From: JANMDU01 sp031418715
GTDB taxonomy: Bacteria > Pseudomonadota > Gammaproteobacteria > Burkholderiales > Burkholderiaceae_C
Assembly (NCBI GenBank): GCA_031418715.1
Contig: JANOJL010000031.1
Location: forward strand, 62,001-126,000
Direction: 5' to 3'
Length of the DNA: 64,000 nucleotides
Every line of letters starts with the position of its first letter. Position 1 is the first letter of the stretch. Positions 26,101 to 32,775 of this stretch are shown here, in pieces. The notes under the pieces were generated by a model. It saw only the letters and a list, made by a program, of their open reading frames with translations. It was not told the origin of the DNA and made no database searches. The translations under genes and the position numbers were made by a program.

Positions 26101-26115
26101 GAGGTATGTTTTCAT
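23110..26115 (-). CDS. Large lipoprotein with two tandem homologous modules
   Basis: A 1001-residue surface or periplasmic lipoprotein. The signal ends in the lipobox LGAC with lipidated Cys27, followed by a glycine/serine linker. Residues about 45-125 look like a carboxypeptidase-regulatory/SdrD-like beta fold (GLIQGASVCYDLNDNGRCD). Residues about 130-280 are helical and rich in alanine and threonine. Two related modules follow: about 288-630 and 643-975. Matching landmarks are LRDFRYT/LRDLRYT, FPAGSSLRYQV/FPAGSKLRYQV and FYGYKDIL/YSGSEDIL, offset by about 350-375 residues, each with four or so conserved cysteines. I recognise no enzyme motif. The ATG at 26115 gives a standard signal peptide. 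Its function is unknown. Confidence 0.85.
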   Translation of the reverse strand: MKTYLPRSTVLLALAAALSGSLILGACGGGSGSGGSGGGASPVSLSGVVADGLIQGASVCYDLNDNGRCDSGEPVSSDTGANGSYTLSVPAAEAGKHAVIAIVPVGAIDADTGPVTQAYTLKAPANTNTTAPLFISPITTIVQEVMLASGSTDPAAAIELVKQQLGMTISPLDNFIELRATNTDAQRAGSIAQVITALKQEVGATAAAANVPADQTQALLSVVVVNNLSSLANSIASQTTSATVTAANLAATAGITSATVATQAQIATAITSASTDTAVVTTPTAFVTLRDFRYTSPTSWNYRLFTGTDDALPDGFKRSNDVRVNSSAFPYVRNLSYYNEATSSWYACPSDGFEAIVYKDTTATTPGESTYCRTFRDSSRRTVEDISGQTISAVVTKIRNSGLEGYSTWAGTPTLMLSQTAVFPAGSSLRYQVNTRVATPITQELANKVRVFKNTNATAFEQWPFATTLDEMIQNYNGDYNTPFVVPGNGGGVSTDSLGQFTDASYTVANMQAVKNYRVAYQSTSATGGNARIYQCRRNASPNTNTNCAVGSSTLLNTTYTIETLGDARVLKFAALPPELLALRKHSRVYVERGGAVFYGYKDILSTDTTVRMNSTAWTALRAQFAGVTGHTDPVAPVVADTGSWLRDLRYTVNASGTPTVTLRAFYSTLNQAQTGGTSNEVRMIFSNGGVLQPYARNTMYLINGVWKESDGADNQCPSNGVGISLFTLNPRGGSFCGYSTDSATSFDVDLTGKSVSTTIADMRLYGSFDFGRDYSNYGAGPLNNPNDPQDVAYNAAIFPAGSKLRYQVGMTLSSEPQLFTTSQVLNGTASFANLAAMRDSFPGNYSGATAGGGNTLGVYSYQSNGTPAAGTTGQKRLRVAFNTAGNGVRWFMCDQSSTTTFTIGCAAVLDSTWAVTAEGGKNVLRIAARPVGIDAQRNSRGLLIEHNGSVYSGSEDILNNKTYSQRLNGVATNAIFRNFDLPNFDIATKSTCTAGPCPAP

Positions 26116-26197
26116 GATTTTCTCCAAGTTAATGCACAATAAATGCAACGTATCGCTGCTTCATGTTACCTTTATAAACATGGGGTTCCAGCTTGTC

Positions 26198-26215
26198 ATC
26201 CCCTGAATTGGGGAT
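26198..26215. promoter_or_regulatory. Palindrome in the divergent lipoprotein/HAD promoter region
   Basis: ATCCCCTGAATTGGGGAT is a perfect 6-bp inverted repeat with a 6-base centre, 83 bases upstream of the lipoprotein ATG. The arrangement suits a regulator-binding site. No regulator is identified. Confidence 0.3.
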
Positions 26216-26354
26216 ATTTGCTTAAATTCATCAGTTCTGATGAGATGCCAAGTGGTAAATCGACGACTTTTCTGGAGCATCCTGCTACTTGGTTTCCTCT
26301 GCTATCTATAAGCTAGTATTTACCTGCTCAGTTTCCAGCAGCTAACATCGTGCT

Positions 26355-27047
26355 ATGCCAATACTTTCTCCTGAAATTTCATCCCGCCGCTACGACTGCA
26401 TCGCCTTCGATTGGGACGGCACTTTGTTTGACTCCACGGCGGTCATCGTGCGCTGCATCCAAGAGGCGGTGCGCGAGGTGGGCGGCACGGTGCCCTCTAT
26501 TCAGGCTGCTTCTTATGTCATTGGTCTGGGGTTGATGCAAGCGTTGGCGCATGCTGCGCCGGATGTGCCGAAAGAAAAATATCCGGCGCTGGGCGAAGCC
26601 TATAAGCGGCATTGGGCGCTGCATGTGGATGACATCAGCTTCTTCCCGGGCACGATGTCGATGCTGTTGGCTTTACAGGCGCGTGACCAGCAATTGGCGG
26701 TGGCCACTGGCAAATCGCGCCGGGGGTTGGACGATGTGTTGCAGCGCGAGCTGGAGGGCATCAAGCTCTCGCATTTGTTTGACGCGACCCGCACGGCTGA
26801 TCAAACCGCTGGCAAACCTGATCCTTTGATGCTGCATGAGCTCATGCAAGAGCTGGCGATTCAGCCGGAGCGCATGCTGATGATTGGCGACACCACGCAT
26901 GATTTGCTGCTCGCGCGCAATGCGGGTGTGGCCAGCGTGGGCGTGAGCTTTGGGGCGCACGCGCATGAGGAGTTTGCGGCGTATTCGCCTTTGTATGTGG
27001 CGCACAGCACCGCTGAGCTTCATGATTGGTTGCTGGAAAATGGCTGA
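26355..27047 (+). CDS. HAD-superfamily phosphatase (phosphoglycolate-phosphatase-like)
   Basis: A 230-residue HAD-IA hydrolase. Motif I is FDWDGTLFDS (about residues 19-28), motif II is the threonine in AVATGKSRRG, motif III includes GKPDP and motif IV is MIGDTTHDLLLARNAG. This resembles Gph/PGP-type phosphatases that remove phosphate from phosphoglycolate or nucleotides; similar genes in this order often sit beside rluC, which is not seen here. Its stop overlaps the Rieske gene by 8 bases, so the pair is translationally coupled. Confidence 0.88.
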   Translation: MPILSPEISSRRYDCIAFDWDGTLFDSTAVIVRCIQEAVREVGGTVPSIQAASYVIGLGLMQALAHAAPDVPKEKYPALGEAYKRHWALHVDDISFFPGTMSMLLALQARDQQLAVATGKSRRGLDDVLQRELEGIKLSHLFDATRTADQTAGKPDPLMLHELMQELAIQPERMLMIGDTTHDLLLARNAGVASVGVSFGAHAHEEFAAYSPLYVAHSTAELHDWLLENG

Positions 27048-27408
27048 AAATCAGATTCCTCTATGCAACAGCGCAGACTTGCAAAACGGCGGCAAAGCCG
27101 TCTCTTTCGACGTGAACTTTTCAGGGCAAACCTGCACCGCTTTTGCCATTCGCTACCAAGGCGCTGTGCATGCGTATCTCAACCGCTGCACACATGTAGC
27201 GATGGAGATGGATTGGCAGCCGGGGCAGTTTTTTGACGATACCGGGCAATGGTTGCTTTGCTCCACACATGGCGCGGCTTACAAACCCGACACGGGCGAA
27301 TGCGGCGGCGGCCCATGCCGAGGTGGTTTGGTAAAAATAGCGCTGATGGAGCAAGAGGGCGTGGTGCACTGGCAGACTGCTTACAACCTGAAACCACTGG
27401 ATTTTTGA
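27040..27408 (+). CDS. Rieske [2Fe-2S] protein
   Basis: A 122-residue single-domain Rieske protein. The cluster ligands are Cys-x-His in NRCTHVAMEMDW and Cys-x2-His in LLCSTHGAAYKPD. The second half contains GECGGGPCRGGLVKI, the proline-type loop of ferredoxin-like Rieske proteins. It probably acts as an electron carrier, but no partner reductase or oxygenase is nearby. It overlaps the HAD gene upstream and is followed after 34 bases by sppA. Confidence 0.88.
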   Translation: MAENQIPLCNSADLQNGGKAVSFDVNFSGQTCTAFAIRYQGAVHAYLNRCTHVAMEMDWQPGQFFDDTGQWLLCSTHGAAYKPDTGECGGGPCRGGLVKIALMEQEGVVHWQTAYNLKPLDF

Positions 27409-27442
27409 GTCAACACAGCTCAATTTGCCCGACAATCAAGCC

Positions 27443-28549
27443 ATGAACGACACCCCTTCCCCGCAAGACAAATCCGCCCCACCTGCCGCGCCATCAGATA
27501 TGGATGCAGCGCTTTATGAGGCATTGAAAAAACATCAGTCAAATCAGCCTGAAGCCGTTATAGAATCTGCGCAGAGCGCTATAAAATCAGGAGCATCCTC
27601 AAATTCTGTGGATGCACCTGGCTGGGAGCGCACTGTGCTAGAAAAACTTGCCTTCGCTTCACTCAACGAACAAAAATCCACGCGCCGCTGGAAAACTTTT
27701 GTGCGCCTCGCCTGGTTGGCTTTCTTCGTGGTCATGGCTTGGTTGATCTTGAGCCCTTCTCGTAGTGGCACGGGCAGCTCAGACATGACCACCGCGCACA
27801 CCGCCGTGGTAGAGATCAAAGGCGAAATCATCTCGGGCGGCGATGCCAGTGCGGAATACATCGTCAGCGCGTTGAAAAGTGCGTTTGAAGACGATGCAGC
27901 GAAAGGTATCGTATTACTCATCAATTCACCTGGCGGAAGTCCGGTGCAGGCGGGCATGATCAACGATGAAATACGACGCCTCAAAGCGATTCACAAAAAA
28001 CCCATCTATGCGGTGGTTGAAGAAACCTGCGCCAGCGCCGCTTACTACATCGCCGTGGCAGCCGATGCGATTTATGTAGACAAAGCATCCATCGTCGGCT
28101 CGATTGGCGTGTTGATGGATAGCTTCGGTTTCACTGGTTTGATGGAGAAGCTTGGCGTGGAGCGCCGTCTTATGACGGCGGGCGAAAACAAAGGTTTCCT
28201 CGATCCCTTTAGCCCACAAACCGAGCCGCAAAAAGCGCATGCCCAAGCCATGCTCAACCAAATTCACAAGCAGTTCATCGATACCGTGAAAGCAGGGCGT
28301 GGCAAGAAACTCAAAGAGACCCCCGACATGTTCAGCGGCCTCTTCTGGAGCGGCCAGCAAGCCATCGAGCTGGGTTTGGCCGATAGCATCGGAACGCTCG
28401 ATTCAGTCGCTCGTGACGTGATCAAAGCCGAAGATTTGGTGGATTACACCCGCAGAGAAAACGTGGCTGAGCGCTTGGCCAAGCGCTTCGGTGCTGCGAT
28501 CGGCGAAGGCGCATTCAAAGCCGCCAAGGCGTTGCCGCAGTTGCGCTGA
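27443..28549 (+). CDS. sppA: Signal peptide peptidase SppA-type (S49) membrane protease
   Basis: A 368-residue S49 protease. The N-terminal cytoplasmic region (1-90) is followed by one transmembrane helix (LAWLAFFVVMAWLIL) and a periplasmic protease domain. The domain shows INSPGGSPVQAG (oxyanion/strand motif), the nucleophile serine in ETCASAAYYIAVAADAIY, and the lysine-containing segment DKASIVGSIGVLMDSFG. It is the short, single-repeat form, which trims signal-peptide remnants. Residues about 37-50 (AVIESAQSAIKSG) come from a 42-bp repeat copy and lie in the poorly conserved cytoplasmic tail. ATG 27443 is preferred over an alternative start at 27425. Confidence 0.9.
   Translation: MNDTPSPQDKSAPPAAPSDMDAALYEALKKHQSNQPEAVIESAQSAIKSGASSNSVDAPGWERTVLEKLAFASLNEQKSTRRWKTFVRLAWLAFFVVMAWLILSPSRSGTGSSDMTTAHTAVVEIKGEIISGGDASAEYIVSALKSAFEDDAAKGIVLLINSPGGSPVQAGMINDEIRRLKAIHKKPIYAVVEETCASAAYYIAVAADAIYVDKASIVGSIGVLMDSFGFTGLMEKLGVERRLMTAGENKGFLDPFSPQTEPQKAHAQAMLNQIHKQFIDTVKAGRGKKLKETPDMFSGLFWSGQQAIELGLADSIGTLDSVARDVIKAEDLVDYTRRENVAERLAKRFGAAIGEGAFKAAKALPQLR
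27553..27592 (+). repeat. 42-bp dispersed repeat, copy 6 (inside sppA)
   Basis: It starts GCCGTTATAGAATCTGCGCA and ends GCGCTATAAAATCAGG. It lies in the sense orientation and is read in frame within the cytoplasmic N-terminal region. Confidence 0.8.
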
Positions 28550-28569
28550 GTCTTCATGAGTGCGGCGGA

Positions 28570-29124
28570 TTAACCCGCCATCAACTTATGCACCAAATCC
28601 GCTGTGGTGTGCGATTTATATTTGCGCATCAGGCGGGCGCGGTAAATTTCTACGGTGCGGTGGCTGATGAGCAAATGCTTAGCGGTTTGTTTGGCTGTGA
28701 GGCCTTCGAGCAAATACGCGGCGACTTCGCGCTCACGGGGCGTGAGCTCGGCTTTGACAGGGCGCATGGCCGATAAGTCTTCAAAGCTCCAGATGCCTGC
28801 ATCGTGCGGTTTTTTGGGAGTCAAGGTGCGGCCTGTGACATGACACCAAAACAGCTCGCCATTGGCGCGTTTCATCAAGCGATCATCTGCATAGCGGCCT
28901 TTTTTGCCGTCTTGCCCGAGCAGGGGCGCGATGCGCTCGCCGGTGCGCTCGTATTCCTGCACGCTGGGGTAGAGCATGGCGAAGGTTTGGCCGAGCAACA
29001 CGTCTCGGCTGACGTCAAACATTTCACACAGCGCCTCGTTGCAGTCGACGATCACGCGCTCACGCGAGAGCACGAGGCCGATGGGTGCCATCTCAAAAGC
29101 GGCTTGGTAGTCGATGACCGACAT
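28570..29124 (-). CDS. PAS-LuxR transcriptional regulator
   Basis: A 184-residue regulator. Residues about 5-110 are a PAS sensor domain (AFEMAPIGLVLSRERVIVDCNEAL; key ending F-E-D at 112-114), and residues about 120-184 are a LuxR-type helix-turn-helix (LTPREREVAAYLLEGLTAKQ and SHRTVEIYRARLM). There is no receiver domain, so it may sense a small ligand or redox state through the PAS domain. It is divergent from the CoA-transferase genes, and the shared region holds an inverted repeat of CTACGTA, its likely operator. The ATG at 29124 is chosen; a GTG at 29142 is possible. Confidence 0.88.
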   Translation of the reverse strand: MSVIDYQAAFEMAPIGLVLSRERVIVDCNEALCEMFDVSRDVLLGQTFAMLYPSVQEYERTGERIAPLLGQDGKKGRYADDRLMKRANGELFWCHVTGRTLTPKKPHDAGIWSFEDLSAMRPVKAELTPREREVAAYLLEGLTAKQTAKHLLISHRTVEIYRARLMRKYKSHTTADLVHKLMAG

Positions 29125-29170
29125 CTTCTTAGTCTCCTGCACAAATCGTTGGGAGTCTCCTTACGAAACT

Positions 29171-29190
29171 CTACGTATCTATTTACGTAG
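29171..29190. promoter_or_regulatory. Inverted-repeat operator between luxR-type gene and CoA-transferase
   Basis: CTACGTA (29171-29177) and TACGTAG (29184-29190) form a 7-bp inverted repeat with a 6-base spacer, followed by a partial ATCGTAG at 29192. It is centred 56 bases upstream of the LuxR-type start and 54 upstream of scoA. TACGTA-type palindromes are usual for LuxR/FixJ-class DNA-binding domains. A TACGTAGTAT match lies upstream of sdhA. Confidence 0.55.
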
Positions 29191-29233
29191 TATCGTAGCG
29201 GATTTGGCCAGCGAGCCGCTAGGAGACAAACCC

Positions 29234-29941
29234 GTGAATAAGATTTACCCAAGCGCTGCCGATGCCTTAGATGGCGTTGTGCGAGATGGCCAACTCATCG
29301 CTGTCGGCGGTTTCGGCCTCTGCGGCATTCCAGAAGCCTTGATTGATGCACTGCGCGACTCTGGTAAGAAAAACCTCACCGCGATTTCAAACAATGCGGG
29401 TGTAGACGATTTCGGGCTTGGCAAGCTGCTACAAACCCGCCAAATCAAAAAAATGATTTCTTCCTACGTGGGAGAAAACAAAGAGTTCGAACGTCAATAT
29501 TTGGCAGGCGAGTTGGAGCTTGAGTTCACGCCGCAGGGCACCTTGGCTGAGAAGCTGCGCGCTGGCGGTGCAGGCATTCCCGCTTTCTTCACGAAAACCG
29601 GCGTGGGCACCCTGGTGGCCGAAGGCAAAGAGCTGCGCGAATTTGATGGCGAAACCTATGTGATGGAGCGTGCGCTCATGCCAGAAGTCTCGTTGGTGAA
29701 AGCGCAAGTGGCGGATAAGAGCGGTAATTTGCGCTTCAATCTCACTGCGCGAAATTTCAACCCAGCTGTGGCCATGGCAGGCAAGGTGTGTATCGTGGAA
29801 GTGGAAGAGATTGTCGAAACTGGCGAACTCGCGCCCGACGATATTCATTTGCCAGGCATTTATGTGCACCGCATCGTGCTGAATGCATCGCCAGAGAAGC
29901 GCATCGAAAAGCGCACGATCACTGACACAACTGGAGTATAA
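29234..29941 (+). CDS. scoA: 3-oxoacid CoA-transferase subunit A
   Basis: A 235-residue A subunit of a succinyl-CoA:3-oxoacid (SCOT-type) CoA-transferase. It begins MNKIYPSAADALDGVVRDGQ and contains GGFGLCGIPEALIDAL, NNAGVDDFGLG, and the family stretch FFTKTGVGT. The GTG start at 29234 has an AGGAGA ribosome-binding site 8 bases upstream. The frame is open to 29114, but those codons overlap the operator and regulator gene. Subunit B follows after 2 bases. The enzyme moves CoA between succinyl-CoA and acetoacetate or a similar 3-oxoacid, tying it to the TCA cycle. Confidence 0.93.
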   Translation: MNKIYPSAADALDGVVRDGQLIAVGGFGLCGIPEALIDALRDSGKKNLTAISNNAGVDDFGLGKLLQTRQIKKMISSYVGENKEFERQYLAGELELEFTPQGTLAEKLRAGGAGIPAFFTKTGVGTLVAEGKELREFDGETYVMERALMPEVSLVKAQVADKSGNLRFNLTARNFNPAVAMAGKVCIVEVEEIVETGELAPDDIHLPGIYVHRIVLNASPEKRIEKRTITDTTGV

Positions 29942-29943
29942 AA

Positions 29944-30582
29944 ATGCCTTGGAATCAAGACCAAATGGCTGCACGCGCAGCCCAAGAACTCGAAGACGGC
30001 TTTTACGTCAATCTCGGCATCGGCATACCCACGCTGGTGGCCAACCACGTGCCCGCAGACAAAGAAGTCTGGCTACAAAGTGAAAATGGCATGCTCGGCA
30101 TTGGCCCGTTTCCCACAGAAGACAACGTGGATGCAGACCTCATCAACGCAGGCAAACAAACCGTGACCACCATCAAAGGCAGCAGCATTTTCGGCAGTCA
30201 CGATAGCTTTGCCATGATTCGCGGCGGCAAGATCAATTTGTCGATCCTCGGCGCGATGCAAGTCAGCGAAAAGGGCGATCTGGCCAACTGGATGATCCCC
30301 GGAAAAATGGTTAAAGGCATGGGCGGCGCCATGGATTTGGTGGCCGGTGTCAAACGCGTGATTATTCTGATGGAACATGTTGCCAAGAAAAAAGACGGCA
30401 CGGAAGATATGAAAATCTTGCCTTCCTGCACGCTCCCGCTCACGGGTGTCGGCGTGGTCGATCGCATCATCACGGATTTGGGTGTGTTTGATGTGACTCC
30501 TCAGGGCTTGAAAGTGGTGGAGCTGGCTGATGGGGTGACGAAAGAATTTGCGCAGAGTAAGACGGGTGTGACGCTGCATTAA
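29944..30582 (+). CDS. scoB: 3-oxoacid CoA-transferase subunit B
   Basis: A 212-residue B subunit. It carries the catalytic glutamate in SENGMLGIG (about residue 47) and the GxGIP motif in NLGIGIPTLVANHV, with the C-terminal LPLTGVGVVDRIITDLGVF segment typical of SCOT. With the A subunit it makes acetoacetyl-CoA or 3-oxoadipyl-CoA from the free acids. The length and the EN(G/A) motif support succinyl-CoA:acetoacetate use, but 3-oxoadipate is possible. Confidence 0.93.
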   Translation: MPWNQDQMAARAAQELEDGFYVNLGIGIPTLVANHVPADKEVWLQSENGMLGIGPFPTEDNVDADLINAGKQTVTTIKGSSIFGSHDSFAMIRGGKINLSILGAMQVSEKGDLANWMIPGKMVKGMGGAMDLVAGVKRVIILMEHVAKKKDGTEDMKILPSCTLPLTGVGVVDRIITDLGVFDVTPQGLKVVELADGVTKEFAQSKTGVTLH

Positions 30583-30635
30583 TTTTGTTGAGGAGCGTAG
30601 ATACGCCCTCAAGCATGTAACGACAAAGGTTGCGT

Positions 30636-30875
30636 ATGGCTAGAGTCATTCTCAAAGAATTGCATATGTACTGTCGCGAGCTCTCGTATGAAGACGATGC
30701 AGGGAGCTTCTGTATCACCGTAGAGGATAGTCCAAGAGGTGGAGAGTTATTGGTTTGGGAGCTGGATATCCCCGGAGATTTGCAACGCCGAACACAAGTC
30801 ATTCAAGTATTGCCCTTAGCATTGGCTCAGATAACTCGCCTTAAGCTAGTGCTGATGGAGGGGACACGTTGCTGA
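30636..30875 (+). CDS. Small hypothetical protein (79 residues)
   Basis: A short open frame with an AAAGG ribosome-binding site 7 bases before the ATG. The product (MARVILKELHMYCRELSYED...) is soluble and mixed in charge and has no motif I recognise. It lies between the CoA-transferase and the MazEF pair, where 390 bases would otherwise be empty. It could be a real small gene or a chance frame; codon usage looks similar to its neighbours. An imperfect hairpin (30588-30612) precedes it and may end the CoA-transferase transcript. Confidence 0.4.
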   Translation: MARVILKELHMYCRELSYEDDAGSFCITVEDSPRGGELLVWELDIPGDLQRRTQVIQVLPLALAQITRLKLVLMEGTRC

Positions 30876-30905
30876 CTAAGTTTTCTCACCTGATCCGATT
30901 TAGCT

Positions 30906-30941
30906 ATGCACCAGTTTTCAAACTGGTGCATATCATATAAT
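30906..30941 (+). promoter_or_regulatory. Palindromic operator and -10 box of the MazEF-like operon
   Basis: A perfect 12-bp inverted repeat with a 2-base centre (ATGCACCAGTTT..AAACTGGTGCAT, 30906-30931) lies directly before a consensus TATAAT box (30936-30941). A TTTTCA-like -35 falls inside the palindrome. Binding there by the antitoxin or toxin-antitoxin complex would block the promoter 32 bases upstream of mazE. Confidence 0.7.
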
Positions 30942-30972
30942 GTCATACATTGTTTGATATTTAAGGTGCTCT

Positions 30973-31233
30973 ATGGAACTTATCATCCGTAAACTAGGTA
31001 ACTCTGCTGGCCTGACTCTGCCGCCGGCTTTACTCAGAGACTTTGATTTCTCAATTGGACAATCATTGCTGGTTGAAAGAGGGCAAGATAACGCGATTAC
31101 CTTACGTGCCAAGCCAACACGTAAGCGCTACACCGCTGCTGAGTTAAATAAGCAGTGCAACCTCAAGGCGCAGATGCCTACAGATTTGCAAAGCTGGGAA
31201 GAGATGGCTGCTGTGGGTGATGAGGCGCTATGA
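30973..31233 (+). CDS. MazE/PemI-like antitoxin (AbrB/SpoVT fold)
   Basis: An 86-residue protein starting MELIIRKLGNSAGLTLPPAL, the swapped-hairpin DNA-binding motif of MazE-type antitoxins (key residues I-x-x-x-G-N-S-x-x-x-x-x-P). The C-terminal half (YTAAELNKQCNLKAQ...) is the flexible part that binds the toxin. It overlaps the MazF-type gene as ATGA. A palindrome over the promoter fits autoregulation. It is the second toxin-antitoxin pair in the window. Confidence 0.85.
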   Translation: MELIIRKLGNSAGLTLPPALLRDFDFSIGQSLLVERGQDNAITLRAKPTRKRYTAAELNKQCNLKAQMPTDLQSWEEMAAVGDEAL

Positions 31234-31598
31234 CGGGTTTGATCCGCAAGCCTGCTAGCAGAACACCCAAGCAAGGCGATGTGTTGTTGATCAGTCTTGA
31301 TCCAACTTTGGGCAGCGAGATTCGTGGCACACGGCCTGTGCTGGTGCTCTCCAATCAAGATTTCAATCGCTTGGGGCGTGCCTTGGTTGCACCGATCACT
31401 CAGGGCAACTTTGAGCGTGTAGCGGGTTGGGCGGTTAGTTTGATGGGCAAGGGGATGCAGACGCAAGGTGCAGCCGTCGTTAGCCAATGCCGCGTGCTGG
31501 ATTGGCAGACGCGGCAAGCCAAGCGCGTAGAGACTGTGCCATCAGAAATCATGGAAGAGGCGCTGGCCAAACTAGAAGCTATGACTGCGCCGCTCTGA
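31230..31598 (+). CDS. MazF/PemK-like endoribonuclease toxin
   Basis: A 122-residue toxin. The fold and active site are those of MazF/PemK/ChpB: KQGDVLLISLDPTLGSEIRGTRPVLVLS, where the arginine in GTRP and the threonine in LVAPITQGNF are the catalytic residues; quoted stretches are split here only as key residues. MazF toxins cut mRNA at short sequence motifs. A 12-residue N-terminal extension (MTGLIRKPASRT) is longer than usual. The convergent Bug-receptor gene ends 8 bases away. Confidence 0.88.
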   Translation: MTGLIRKPASRTPKQGDVLLISLDPTLGSEIRGTRPVLVLSNQDFNRLGRALVAPITQGNFERVAGWAVSLMGKGMQTQGAAVVSQCRVLDWQTRQAKRVETVPSEIMEEALAKLEAMTAPL

Positions 31599-31606
31599 CA
31601 GAAGCG

Positions 31607-32584
31607 TTACTGCGGTACTAAGCCCGCAGCCTTTACTAAGTCCGCATGCAGCTTGATATCTCGCGCGATCAGGCGCTGGACATCCTCTGGGCTGCTGGTG
31701 GCGACTTCGATGCCGCTTTCGGCTAGCTTTGCTTTGGTCTCTGCATCGAAGGCGGCTACGACTGCTTTGTTGAGTTGATCGACAATAGCTTTCGGGGTTT
31801 TGGCGGGGGCGAGCAAGGCCATCCAAGCGGAGAGCGTGAGATCAGCCACGCCAGCCTCTTGCATCGTCGGCACCTGTGGAAACACAGGCGAGCGGGTTGG
31901 GCTCATGACGCCCAGCGCTGAGAGCGTGCCAGCTTTCACATGAGGCACCGCCTCGGGCATCACCGCAAACATGGCGTCGACGGTGCCGGCGATGGTGTCG
32001 TTGATCGCTAATGCGCCGCCACGGTAGGGCACATGCAGCAGTTTGGTTTGCGTGCGCGATTCAAACATCAGACCGCCCAGATGTTGTGGGCTGCCGTCGC
32101 CCGATGAGGCATAGGTGAGTTTGCCGGGGTTGGCTTTTGCGGCTGCGATGAATGCTGCAACAGTGGGGTACTTCACCTTATCTTTCACGATCATGACCAT
32201 CGGCTGATTCACCAATCGTGAGATCGGCATGAAGTCGGCTTCTGGGTCATAGGGCAGTGTTTTGAAAACGCTTTTGTTGGTGGTGAGGAACGAAGCGGGT
32301 GAGACGGTGAGCGTGTAGCCGTCAGCGGGCGCTTTGGCCACGAGCGGCATACCAATTTGGCCGGAACCGCCGCCCCGGTTGTCTACCACCACCGGCTGCC
32401 CCAAAGCGGTGCTCAGTTTTTGGCCCAGCGTACGGGCGATCATGTCCACGCTACCGCCAGCGGGCAGGGCAACAATGAATTTAATGGGTTGATCGGGGTA
32501 TTTGGCTTGCGCGAAGGCTTGGCCTGAAAGGGCGAATGCGCCGAGCGCACAAGTGAAAGCGAGGGAAGTGCGGCGAGTGAACAT
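31607..32584 (-). CDS. Bug-family tripartite tricarboxylate transporter substrate-binding protein
   Basis: A 325-residue periplasmic receptor with signal peptide (MFTRRTSLAFTCALGAFALSGQAFAQ; cleavage near residue 26). The mature part begins KYPDQPIKFIVALPAGGSVD, with the Bug-family landmarks VVDNRGGGSGQIG, DGYTL and VPYRGGALAINDTIAG. Bug proteins bind carboxylates with two water-mediated contacts and are very numerous in Burkholderiales. No TctA/TctB membrane genes are nearby, so it is an orphan receptor; ligand unknown. The frame is open far upstream, but the signal peptide fixes the start at 32584. Confidence 0.9.
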   Translation of the reverse strand: MFTRRTSLAFTCALGAFALSGQAFAQAKYPDQPIKFIVALPAGGSVDMIARTLGQKLSTALGQPVVVDNRGGGSGQIGMPLVAKAPADGYTLTVSPASFLTTNKSVFKTLPYDPEADFMPISRLVNQPMVMIVKDKVKYPTVAAFIAAAKANPGKLTYASSGDGSPQHLGGLMFESRTQTKLLHVPYRGGALAINDTIAGTVDAMFAVMPEAVPHVKAGTLSALGVMSPTRSPVFPQVPTMQEAGVADLTLSAWMALLAPAKTPKAIVDQLNKAVVAAFDAETKAKLAESGIEVATSSPEDVQRLIARDIKLHADLVKAAGLVPQ

Positions 32585-32721
32585 GCGTGAATCTCCATGT
32601 GTTGATGAAATTGAGCCTCGAAAAATCACCCAAAAGGATGCGATGCGCATAAGTTGTGAGCAATTTGCATGCCTGACTGTATACACTTCACTGGTGCACG
32701 CATAGCGTGATCGCAGATAAG

Positions 32722-32754
32722 AAAAAACGGCTTGTGGGGTAAACCACAGGCCGT
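32722..32754 (-). terminator. Intrinsic terminator of glmM
   Basis: An 11-bp stem (ACGGCTTGTGG/CCACAGGCCGT, one G-T pair) lies 22 bases after the glmM stop and ends in a T-run on the minus strand. Confidence 0.85.
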
Positions 32755-32775
32755 GCTCTATTGGGCGAAACAGCT

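Noticed and set aside
30588..30612. Hairpin after scoB as an intrinsic terminator
   Set aside because: The stem is bulged and has no T-run, so it is mentioned only in passing.
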